The notes beneath the pieces are model-generated. The model searched no databases and was not told where the DNA came from. It saw only the letters and a list, made by a program, of their open reading frames with translations. DNA of 64,000 nucleotides. Source: Botrimarina mediterranea. Lineage in GTDB: Bacteria > Planctomycetota > Planctomycetia > Pirellulales > Lacipirellulaceae. Where the stretch lies: NCBI RefSeq assembly GCF_007753265.1, contig NZ_CP036349.1:434001-498000 (forward strand). Direction: 5' to 3'. Shown in pieces: positions 41,700-51,200 of the stretch (the stretch's first letter is position 1; the number at the start of each line of letters is the position of its first letter). The position numbers were made by a program, and so were the translations under genes.

Positions 41700-41803
41700 C
41701 GAGGGGCTAGGGGCTGAGGGATTAGGGGCTATGGGAAAGATTGGCGGGCCGCTTGCGCGTCCCCTCAGCCCCTCGCCCCTCGCCCCTCAGCCCCTGGCCC
41801 CTG
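41700..41803. repeat. GGGGCTGAGGG / CCCTCAGCCCC palindrome
   Basis: The left arm has GAGGGGCTAGGGGCTGAGGG and the right arm six C4 runs (CCCCTCAGCCCCTCGCCCCT type). The right arm lies 37 bases before the ATG at 41841 and carries quadruplex-capable G-runs on the template strand. Confidence 0.75.
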
Positions 41804-41840
41804 CCTAATACCTGACCTCTGACTCCTGACACCGTTTTCG

Positions 41841-42422
41841 ATGTCGATGCTCAACCGCAATATCGCCGCTACCGCCGCCATTTTTGTCGCCCTCGTGGCG
41901 ATCGCCGTCGTGGGACGCTGGGGCCAGCCCGACTGGTGCGTCACGCCGATGGCCGCGGTGGGCCTGATGGCGGGCTACGCCCTGCCGCGGCGCTGGGCCA
42001 TGGCGACGACGCTGTCGGCGATGCTGCTCTCTGACGCCCTGCTGGCCTCCTACGGCTCATGGCAAGTCGCCGTGGCCGTCTACGCGACGATGACGGCCGC
42101 CCCGCTGCTAGGCGCGCTGCTGCGTCGCCAGCTGCCAAGCCACGCGGCCGGCGCAGCCCGACTGGTGGGCCTGTCGTTGACGCCGGCGCTGCTGTTCTTT
42201 GTCGTGACGAACTTCGCCGTCTGGGCCTTCGAGACGCACTACCCGAAGACCGCCGCGGGCCTCCTCGAGTGCTACACGGCCGCCCTGCCGTTCCTGCGGC
42301 GGATGCTCGTGGGCGATCTGGCGTACGTCGGCGCGGTGTTCGGCGTGGCGTTGGCCGCGGGGGCGTTCTCGCTGCGGGGCGCCGTGGCGGAAGAGACCGC
42401 CGCCGAGACCGCGACGGTTTGA
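41841..42422 (+). CDS. DUF6580 family membrane protein, candidate S-component-like transporter
   Basis: A 193-residue protein with five or six helices. The DUF6580 pattern is visible: PMAAVGLMAGYALPRRWAM, MLLSDALLASYGSW, VYATMTAAPLLGALL and FFVVTNFAVWAF...YPKTAAGLLECYTAALPFLRR. This resembles substrate-capture components of ECF transporters in size and topology; actual transport is unproven. It follows a DUF4430 gene, and that pairing suggests uptake of a cofactor. No riboswitch is recognisable upstream. Confidence 0.75.
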   Translation: MSMLNRNIAATAAIFVALVAIAVVGRWGQPDWCVTPMAAVGLMAGYALPRRWAMATTLSAMLLSDALLASYGSWQVAVAVYATMTAAPLLGALLRRQLPSHAAGAARLVGLSLTPALLFFVVTNFAVWAFETHYPKTAAGLLECYTAALPFLRRMLVGDLAYVGAVFGVALAAGAFSLRGAVAEETAAETATV

Positions 42423-42465
42423 GGGTCACTTGGCTCCTGCCCTCACTTAACGCCCACCCCCCACT

Positions 42466-42510
42466 GAGCCCCCGGTCAATGACCGGGGGCTAAATGCGAC
42501 CGGGGGCTAA
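42466..42510. repeat. Family C palindrome, copy 4, with a duplicated right arm
   Basis: GAGCCCCCGGTCAATGACCG continues GGGGCTAAATG, and the right arm CGACCGGGGGCTAAATGCG is then repeated. It lies 44 bases beyond the DUF6580 stop, in the gap before feoB. Confidence 0.85.
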
Positions 42511-42687
42511 ATGCGTTTGGGGGAGGCTCCTCGGACCGCGCCAGACCCCCGAGGATGCGTCCTAAGGGCCGCTTTCGCTCTAGGTGGACGCTTGTACCGA
42601 ATTTGAGGTTGGGGGCAAATTCAAGCCATTGAGCAGGGTCGCCTTTTACGCGTCGGCACGACGCGACTCGCTTCCCCCCTCGTCCCC

Positions 42688-44649
42688 TCACGCCCACAGC
42701 CGCGCGACCTGGTACGTCACCAGCGCCGCGACGTACGCCATGGCGCTCATGTAGCCGAGCTGCAACAGCGGCCATTTCCACGAGCCTGTCTCGCGCCGCG
42801 TCACCGCCTGCGTGGGCAGGCACTGCATCGCCAGGACGTAGAACACGAGGAGGCTGAGGCACGTCGCGGTCGTGAAGACCGGCGACCCGTCGGGGTGCTC
42901 AGCGTTCTGCAGCGCGGCTAGCAGCGAGTTCTCGTCGGCTTCGTCCCCGAGGCCGTAGAGGATCGAGAGCGTCGAGACCACGACCTCGCGCGCGGCGAAC
43001 GAGGTGACGACGCCGACCGTTGTCTTCCAGTCGAAGCCCAGCGGCGCGAAGACCGGCTGGATCGTCTGACCGATGCGGCCGGCGAACGAGTTCTCGAGTT
43101 GCACCTGCGCGGCAAGCGCCTCGTCGGCTGGCAGGGTTGCCGGGTCGGTCTTCGGGTAGGTCGCCAGCACCCAGAGGACGATCGAGATCACGAGGATCGT
43201 CGTCCCGGCGTTCTGGATGAACATCCACGCCCGATCGACGGTGCGGAGCAGCGCGTCGCGGATCGACGGCAAGCGGTAGTTGGGGAGCTCGATCACCAGC
43301 GGCCGCCGCTCGCCCTTAAGCAGAGTCCGCTTGAAGACAAACGCCGCGCCGAGCGCCGCGGTGATGCCCAGCGCATACGCCCCGGCAAAGGTCGCGGCCG
43401 CCGCGACGGGGCTGTTGGGAAACAGCATCGCCACCACCAGCACGTACACCGGCAGCCGCGCCGAGCACGACATCAGCGGCGCGACGAGGATCGTCACGAG
43501 CCGGTCGCGTCGGTCGTCGATCACCCTCGTGGACATGATCGCCGGGATTGCGCACGCGTGCGCCGAGAGCATCGGCACGAACGCCTTGCCCGGCAGGCCG
43601 ACGCGTTGCATCAGCCGATCCATGACTAGCGCGGCGCGCGCGAGGTAGCCCGAGTCTTCCAAGAGGGCGAGCAGGAAGAACAGCAAGCAGATCTGCGGCA
43701 GGAAGATCAGCATCCCGCCGACGCCGGCGATGACGCCATCAACGATGAGGCTTTTAAGGTCCCCCTCGGGGAGCCACTGCCCGACGGTCTCGCCCGCCCA
43801 GCCGAAGATCGCGTCGATCAGGTCCATCGGCGTGCTGGCGACGGAGAAGATCGTCATGAACAGGGCGAACATCACCAGCGCGAACGTCACGAGGCCGCCG
43901 ACGCGGTGGGTGAGTACGCTGTCGAGCGCGTCCGTGAAACGGCTCGGCGCGGCGAGGTCGCCCGACAGCGAGTCGGCGCGGACCGACTCGGCCCAGTTGA
44001 ACCTTGACGCATAGCCACAGCCGTTGCAGCTCGTGCAAGCGCAAGCCGCCGCGTCGAGTTGTGGCAGCGGCTTGTGGTCCACTAAGGCGTTCACCGCGGC
44101 GACGAGCGAATCGACCCCCTCGCCGGTCCGCGCCGAGACCCGCACGACGGGGCAGCCGACGCGGCCGCTGAGCTTCTCGATGTCGAGCCGCAGTCCGAGC
44201 TTGTCGGCGAGGTCGCTGAGGTTGAGCGCCACGAGCGTCGGCTTGCCGAGCTCGAGAGCTTCCAGCGCCAGCGGCAGGTTGCGTTCGAGGTTGGTGGCGT
44301 CGATGACGATCACCACCGCGTCGGGCGCGGGTTCGCCCTGGTGCGCGCCACGGAGCACCGAGCAGGCGACCTCTTCTTCGGGCGAGGTCGGCTGGAGGCT
44401 ATAGAGGCCGGGCAGGTCGACCAGCGTGATCGGCTCGCCCCGCAACGGGGCGTTGGCCGCGGGCTTGAGCGCGCCGCGGCGGTGCTCGATCGTCGTGCCG
44501 GCGAAGTTGGCCGTGTGGGCGCGTTGGCCCGTCAGGCGGTTGAAGAGCGAGGTCTTCCCGGCGTTCGGGTTGCCGACCAGCGCGACCCGGGCCCCACCCG
44601 ACGGCGGGGCGATGACAGGGAGAGTGACCGCTGGCTTGCCGGCTTCCAC
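42688..44649 (-). CDS. feoB: Ferrous iron transport protein B
   Basis: A 653-residue Fe(II) transporter. The N-terminal G-domain has G1 GNPNAGKTS (26-34), G3 DLPGLYSL, G4 NLSD and G5 SAR. The membrane part has the Gate and FeoB_C signatures (AHACAIPAIMSTRVI, SCSARLPVYVLV, MFIQNAGTTILVIS and the final PTQAVTRRETGSW). It is about 120 residues shorter than E. coli FeoB. A Cys-rich insert, CACTSCNGCGY near residues 203-213, joins the G-domain to the membrane part. The start is GTG at 44649, 60 bases after feoA. Confidence 0.95.
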   Translation of the reverse strand: MEAGKPAVTLPVIAPPSGGARVALVGNPNAGKTSLFNRLTGQRAHTANFAGTTIEHRRGALKPAANAPLRGEPITLVDLPGLYSLQPTSPEEEVACSVLRGAHQGEPAPDAVVIVIDATNLERNLPLALEALELGKPTLVALNLSDLADKLGLRLDIEKLSGRVGCPVVRVSARTGEGVDSLVAAVNALVDHKPLPQLDAAACACTSCNGCGYASRFNWAESVRADSLSGDLAAPSRFTDALDSVLTHRVGGLVTFALVMFALFMTIFSVASTPMDLIDAIFGWAGETVGQWLPEGDLKSLIVDGVIAGVGGMLIFLPQICLLFFLLALLEDSGYLARAALVMDRLMQRVGLPGKAFVPMLSAHACAIPAIMSTRVIDDRRDRLVTILVAPLMSCSARLPVYVLVVAMLFPNSPVAAAATFAGAYALGITAALGAAFVFKRTLLKGERRPLVIELPNYRLPSIRDALLRTVDRAWMFIQNAGTTILVISIVLWVLATYPKTDPATLPADEALAAQVQLENSFAGRIGQTIQPVFAPLGFDWKTTVGVVTSFAAREVVVSTLSILYGLGDEADENSLLAALQNAEHPDGSPVFTTATCLSLLVFYVLAMQCLPTQAVTRRETGSWKWPLLQLGYMSAMAYVAALVTYQVARLWA

Positions 44650-44709
44650 GGATGCGCCGCTAACTCGAAAGCGAAACGGGCCGCCCGGCGATGCCGCTCA
44701 ACGGCGGAT

Positions 44710-44979
44710 TCAGGCGGCGGTGAGGAGTACGCTAGCGGCGAGCTCGCGCGAGATGCCGATCCGTGAGCCAAGGACCCGCAGCACCCAGGCGTCGCCGGTC
44801 CGCAGGACCTCAATCGTACGGCCCTCACAGACCCCTAGAGCCTTCAGGCGCGCCGCCTCGACCGATTCCCCCAGCACCCGCGCGACGCGTCCACAGGCCC
44901 CTCTACGGAGCTCCAGAAGCGTGATTTCGGCGGACCCATCCGAAGTGAGGGCCGGGGCTTGGGAATTGATGGCGACCAT
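44710..44979 (-). CDS. feoA: Ferrous iron transport protein A
   Basis: An 89-residue SH3-like cytosolic partner of FeoB. The family features are LLELRRGACGRVARV, the ARLKALGVCEGRTIEVLR segment and WVLRVLGSRIGISRELAASVLL. It is the first gene of the feoAB operon. The ATG at 44979 lies 40 bases downstream of a Fur-type box (45019-45033), so iron repression is likely. Confidence 0.93.
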   Translation of the reverse strand: MVAINSQAPALTSDGSAEITLLELRRGACGRVARVLGESVEAARLKALGVCEGRTIEVLRTGDAWVLRVLGSRIGISRELAASVLLTAA

Positions 44980-45018
44980 ACGCGGCTGGCGGTTACGGCG
45001 AGCGGGGCTCGACTGTCT

Positions 45019-45033
45019 TGAGAATGAATCTCA
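45019..45033. promoter_or_regulatory. Fur box upstream of feoAB
   Basis: TGAGAAT-G-AATCTCA is a 7-1-7 inverted repeat with one mismatched pair, matching the Fur consensus form TGATAAT-n-ATTATCA at 12 of 14 arm positions. It lies 40 bases before the feoA start. Confidence 0.7.
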
Positions 45034-45154
45034 TCACCTACAAGCAAAGCCTATCTCTCTTTCGACCACGCAACAACCCGGCGAGAAGCCGGGCCGAGCG
45101 GTTTTCAGGAGATTTTCCACAGAGCAGGTTGTGGAAAGTCGGGAGGACGAGGCA

Positions 45155-45223
45155 GGAACCGGGCGCTAAAGCCCCGCGGATGATTTGCTGCCCATCAGAC
45201 GGCACGCCTTAGCGTCCGGTTCC
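45155..45223. repeat. Family D palindrome (GGAACCGGGCGCTAA)
   Basis: GGAACCGGGCGCTAA pairs with TTAGCGTCCGGTTCC with one mismatch; the inner bases include GCCCCGCGG. A half-unit of the same type (GAACCGGGGGCTAAGGCCCC) is at 1813-1832. It lies 18 bases beyond the polyketide synthase stop. Confidence 0.75.
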
Positions 45224-45240
45224 TTGCCAATCAGTTCGGC

Positions 45241-48200
45241 CTAGCCCTCCGCCAGCACCGCCGCGATGCGCTTGGCGCCGTCGCCGCTCACCATCGAGAA
45301 GTGGTCGCCGGGGACTTCGACCTCGTGCAGTTCACGGCCCAACAGCGTCCGCCACGCTGCGAGGTTCGTCCCGGTCTGCTCGCTCAGCTCGGCGAGGCCC
45401 CCTTCGACGGTTGGCTTGAAGAACAACACGCCGAACTTGTGCGGCTGGGGCGCGTAGCCGCGGCTCGCCAGCACCAACGCCTCGGCGACCGCGACGAGTC
45501 GGCGGACGTAAGACTCGTCCACTTCCGCGGGGATCACGCCTGCACGCTTGGCTTCTTCGAGCGCGGCGGTGAACCGTTCGGCTTCGGGCAGGCCGGCGAG
45601 TTGGTCCGTCGACAGCGACGGCCGTTCCACGCCCGAGAACCGCGACGAGAAATCGAGGATCGCCGCCAGGAAGCTGGCGTCGTCGTGAACGTCGGTGTCG
45701 TGGTAGACGGCCGGCGGCGGCGTGTCGAACAGCGCGACGCGTGCGACCTCTTGGCCAGCGGCCTCGAGTTCTTCGGCCACCGCCAGCGCCGTGATGCCGC
45801 CGGTGGACCAACCGGCCAAGTGATAGGGGCCTGTGGGCTGTCGCTCACGGATCGCGGCGGCGTAGTCGCGGGCCGTGTCACGGGCGTCGTCGTGCGGCGC
45901 GTCGTCCGTGTCGAGGCCGCGCGGCCGGATCGCGACGACGGGCATCTCCGCGGGCAAGGCCTCGACGACATGGCGGTAAGCGCCCGCGTCGCCGCCGAGC
46001 ACCGGCATCAGGAACAGTGCCGGCTTGCTCGCCGCGCCTTCGCGGAGCGTCACCAGCGGCTGCCAGGCGTGCGGCGTCTTGTCGATCGCTTCGCCGACCA
46101 GCTCTTCCGCTGCCGCTTGTGCGAGCGAGCGCACGCTCGGACCGGCGAGCAGCTTGCCCATCGGCAGCATGATGGCGAGCTTCGCTTCGAGGTTGTTCTT
46201 CAGCTCGAGCGCCATCAGCGAGTCGATGCCAATCGCCGTCAGCGGCGCGGCGACGTCGATCTCTTCGGCGGCCACGCTCGTCACGCGCGCCAGTTCGCCG
46301 CGGACCATCTCCACTAGTAAGGTCTCGCGCTCGTCGGGCGTCGCCGAGAGCAATCTTTGACGCAGCGCGCCGTCACTCGACGACGCGCCTTCGACCGCTG
46401 TCAGCAGGTCATCGAGCAGCGGCGTCCGGCGGCCCGACAACAGCCGCGACATCGCGTCCCAACGGGCGTCAAACACCGCCACCGATGCGGCGGCGCTCTC
46501 GACGAGCGAGCCCATCAGCTTGAAGGCCGCACGCGGCGGCAACAGGTCCATGCCCTTGGCTCGCACGGCGTCGGCGGTCTCGCCAGCGGCCATGCCCGCG
46601 CCGCTCGAACCGTCCTCGCCGCCGGCCCACGGGCCCCAACCGATGCTCGTCGCTGGCAAGTCGAGCGAATGACGCTGCGCTGCGAGGGCGTCGAGCGCCG
46701 CGTTCGCTGCGGCGTAATTGGCTTGGCCGGGCGAGCCGAGCGTCGCGGCGACGGAGGAGAACAGGACGAACTGCGTCACACCGCTAAGCGGCGAATCCAC
46801 GTCGAGCGTCGCCTCATGCAAGTTCCAGGCGCCGATCGCCTTGGGGCGGAGGACCTTGGCGAGACGTTCGGCGCTGAGGTCGCCTAGTAGTCCATCGTCG
46901 AGCACCCCCGCAGCGTGGAGCACGCCCGTTACTCTTGGGAAGTCGCTCGGCAGGCTAGCGAGGGCGTCGTGGAGCGAGGCACGGTCGGCGACATCGCCTT
47001 GTAAGCAGACCGCCTGCGCGCCGGCGTCGCGGAGTCCTTGGAGGAACGACTCGGCCTCGCTGTCGGGTTCGCGGCGGGAGAGGAGGGCGACGCCAGCGGC
47101 GCCTTGGGCGACGAGCCATTGCGCCGCTTGTCGGCCTAAGGCGCCGAGGCCGCCCGTTACAAGGTAGCCCCGGCCCGGCACGGCGGGGCTCTCGGGGGTG
47201 GAGACCGTTCCTTTGCTCGCTTCGCGCATAGAGACGACGACTTTGCCGATGTTCTTCCGCAGCGACATGTAGCGGAACGCGTCGGCGGTTTCACTCGCCG
47301 CGAAACGCGTTAACGGCAACGGGTGGTAGACGCCTTCGGCGAAGCGCTGCATCACCTCGGCGTACAGGCGCTCGACCTGCTTGGGCCGTTCGCGGAACAA
47401 GCGGTCGAGGTCGATGGCGAAATACGACAAGTTGTCTTGGAACGGCAACAGGCCGAGTTTGCGGTCTTGGTAGATATCGATTTTGCCGATCTCGCAGAAC
47501 CGGCCGTACGCACGCAGCAGGCCGAGGCTGGCGTCGATCGCCTCGCCGGGGAGCGAGTTGAGCACGACGTCGACGCCCTCGCCGCCGGTCGCTTCGCGCA
47601 CTTCGTGGACGAAGTCGAGCGACCGTGAGTCCATCACGTGCTTCACGCCGAGCGAGCGCAGCAGCTCGCGCTTCTCGTCGCTGCCAGCGGTGGCGAAAAT
47701 CTCGGCTCCGACATGTTGTGCGATCTGGATTGCCGCTAGTCCCACTCCGCCGGCGCCCGCATGGATCAAGACGCGTTCGCCGCGTTCGAGTTGCGCGAGC
47801 CGCACCAAGGCATGGTGGGCGGTGAGGAAAACGATCGGGATCGTCGCCGCTTCCTCGTGTGTAACGCCTGCGGGCTTGCGGACGACGGCGTACGCCCGGG
47901 TCGTCGCGTGCGATCCGAAGGCGTGCGGTAGGACGCCGATTGCTTCGTCTCCAACCTGCAAGTGCTCGACGCCTTCGCCAACCGCCGTGACGACGCCCGA
48001 CGCCTCGATGCCCAGCGGAACCTCGCCGGGCTTGAGACCGGGATACAGTCCAAGGGCCTTAAGCACGTCGCTGAAGTTGAGGCCCGTGGCGTGGACCTCG
48101 AGTTCGACTTGCCCCGCGTCGGGAGCGATCCGCGGCGTCGGCTTGTACGTGAGCGCGTCGAACGAACCGGCTCGCTTCACCTCGAGGCGCCAACTCGGCG

Positions 48201-51200
48201 CGTCGGGCGGCGGCGTCCCTTCGTCCCGCGCTTCACGGACCTTGTCAGCCAACGCCCCGGCCTTGGCTAGTCGTGCCGTATGACGCTGCCCGGCGCGCCA
48301 AGCTGCCTGATTCTCCGCCTTGTCGGCGAGGGTCAGCTCGGCGAGCAACTCATCGCCGCCCGCAGCGGCGTCGAGATCGACCAGCCGCACGCCGAGTTCG
48401 GGGTGTTCCATCATCGCGACGCGGCCGAGGCCGACCGTCGCGGCTTGGAAGGCGTCGCCTTCGGAGCCAACCGACTGCGCGCCGCGTGTGACGAAGAGCA
48501 CGCCGCGTTGCGTGGCCAGACCGCGTCGCGCGAGCTGCTGCACGAGCCGCATCGCCCCGCCGACGCCGAGGCTTTCGGCGGCTTCCCAGTTGGAAGCGTC
48601 GAGCGACCACGCATGAACCAACGCGACGGGCTTGCCGCTCGGGTTCGCCGCGACAAGGCCGATGAGCCGCTCGTAATGCGACGCGTCCGCGGGGTCGATC
48701 GTCACCGTGGTCCGCGGCGTCGGGCCGCCGTCTTCGACGCGCATCGTGAAGGTAGCGCCCGGCCGAACCACGACGCACGCGCCGCCGCGGGCCTCGACGA
48801 GATCGACGAGCTTGTCGCCGACGCCCATGCCACCGGAATCGGCGTCGGCAAAGACGATCGTTGGGCCGGCGGGCCACGGCGATTCGGCGCTCTCGTCGAG
48901 CGGCGCGGGGCGCCATTCGATCTGATAGAGCCAATCGGCGGGCTCCGACGCCTTCGCTACTTCACCAGCGCTGCCGGCGAGGCGCTGCACGCGCACGCCC
49001 AAGAGCGAGGCGATCGGTTTGCCGCCGCCGTCGAGCAGGAAGGCGTCGGCCTCAACCAACTCGGGGCTCGGCTCGCTGGCGTCGGGCGCGGGCTGGCGGC
49101 GGATTGCGTACGACGACAACGGTTCGCCCTTCTCGATCGGTCGATGCAACCGCACCGATTCGATCCGCACGGGCAGGTACGTGTAGGGGCTGCTGGAGCC
49201 GTCCGTTTCGAGCGGCAGCGTCCCCGCGATGGTTTGCAGCAGCGCGTCGCCGATCGCAGGGTGCAGGCGGTAACGCGACAGCTCCGCCGCGACCGCTTTG
49301 CTCGGCAAGAGCGTCGCCGTCGCGTCGTAAGAGGATCGCTTGATGTCGTCGAGGACGCGGAACGCTTGGCCGTACTCGAGGCCGCGAGACGCGATCTGTT
49401 GGTAGAAACTGGCGCGGTCGAGCGATTCGACGACACGCTTGTCGAAGCCGTCGCGTTCGTGCGGCGCTTGCGGTGAATCCTTGATGACTTCAAGAATCGT
49501 CGCCTCGGCGTGTTCGACGAAGCGCGGCGTCGGCTCGTCGCTTGGCGCCGAGTGCATCGTTACACGACGGCGGCCGCTGGCGGCGCGCGCGACGCTCGTT
49601 TGCAAACGCAGGCGGCCCTCGCTCGGCGCGACGAGGGCATGCCACACGGCGAGGCCATCGATGCGTAGCGGCGCCGCTTTGTCGTGAGCGATCTCCGCCG
49701 CGGCAGCGAGTGCTTGCTCGACGAACATCGCAGCGGGCGCGACGATCGAGCCTCGCACTTGATGGTCCACCAGCCACGCCGGCGTCTTGGCGTCGAGCGG
49801 CGCCTCGAACAACTCGCCCCCTGCGGCGACCGGCACGCGGCCCCCGAGCACCGGCGACGCATCAGACGCCGCTTGGGCGATCGCCCCGCCGCGCGGGTGC
49901 AAATTGTCGTACCAGAAGCGTTCACGCTTCCAAGGGTAGTTGGGGAGCGGCAGCCGCTTCGCCTCCCGACCTCGCCAGACGTTCCGCCAGTTGACGACGC
50001 CTCCTCCCGCCCAGTGCGCGGCGAGCGCCTCGGCGATGGTGCGAACGTCGTCCGTACTCGGGCGCAGCGACGGCAACCACCGCGGGCGATCGGCAAACGA
50101 CGCCTCACCCTTAGCGGCCATGCCGGCGAGCACCGGGGCGGGCCCAATCTCGATCCAGTGCGTGGCGCGCGTTTTCGCGGCGGCGGCGACGCCGTCGGCG
50201 AAGCGCACCGTGCCACGCAGGTGGTCTCGCCAGTAGCGGGGCCAGTCCTCGGGCTGCGTAGCGTCGGTGAGCAGTTGACCGGTGACGTTTGACGCGATCG
50301 GCACGAGCGGCGGGGCGTACTCGAATTGCGCCGCGAAGCGCTCAAACTCGTCGAGAACGCTGTCCATCAACGGTGAGTGGAACGCATGCGAGACGACGAG
50401 GCGCTTTGCGTCGACGCCTTGCCCACGCAGGTCCGTTAACGCCGCTTCGAGTTCGACGATGTCGCCCGACAGCACCGTGTTCTGTGGGCCGTTGACCGCG
50501 GCGATCGCCAGACGTGCTTCGCGGCTGACGAGCACCGGCGCAACCGTCGCTTCGTCGGCGAAGACCACGGCCATGCCGCCATCGCCGGGCGCCGATTGCA
50601 TGAGCCGGGCGCGTTCGCCCACGAGCTTCGCGGCGTCTTCGAGGCGCATGACGCCGGCGGTCACGGCGGCGGCGTACTCGCCGATGCTGTGGCCGAGCAG
50701 CACGTCGGGCTCGACGCCCCACGACTTCCACAACGCCGCCAATCCGCATTCAACGGCGAACAGGGCAGGCTGGGTGTAGAGCGTTTGGTGGATGCGGGCG
50801 TCGTCTTCTCCGCCGTACAGCACTTCAACGAGCGGCGCAGGCAGCACGTCGGCGAGCGCCGCGTCGCAGCGGTCGATGATGCGGCGGAAGACGGGCTCGG
50901 TTTCGTAGAGCCCGCGGCCCATACCGACGCGCTGCGCGCCCTGGCCTGTGAACAACCAAGCGACTCCGGGCTTGTCGCGGGCGACGAGCGCATCGTCGGC
51001 CATGTCGCCGGCGGCGATGTTGTCGAGTCGCGTCAACAACGTTTGCGTCGAGTCGGCGACGACGGCGACACGGTGCTGGAAGTCGCATCGGCCCGTTGTG
51101 TGCGTGAACGCGACATCGGCGACCGTGGCGTCGCCGCCGACGTCGCTGCGCAACCACGCGGCAAGCCGAGCGGCTTGCTCGGGGATGCGGTCAGGCGTTT

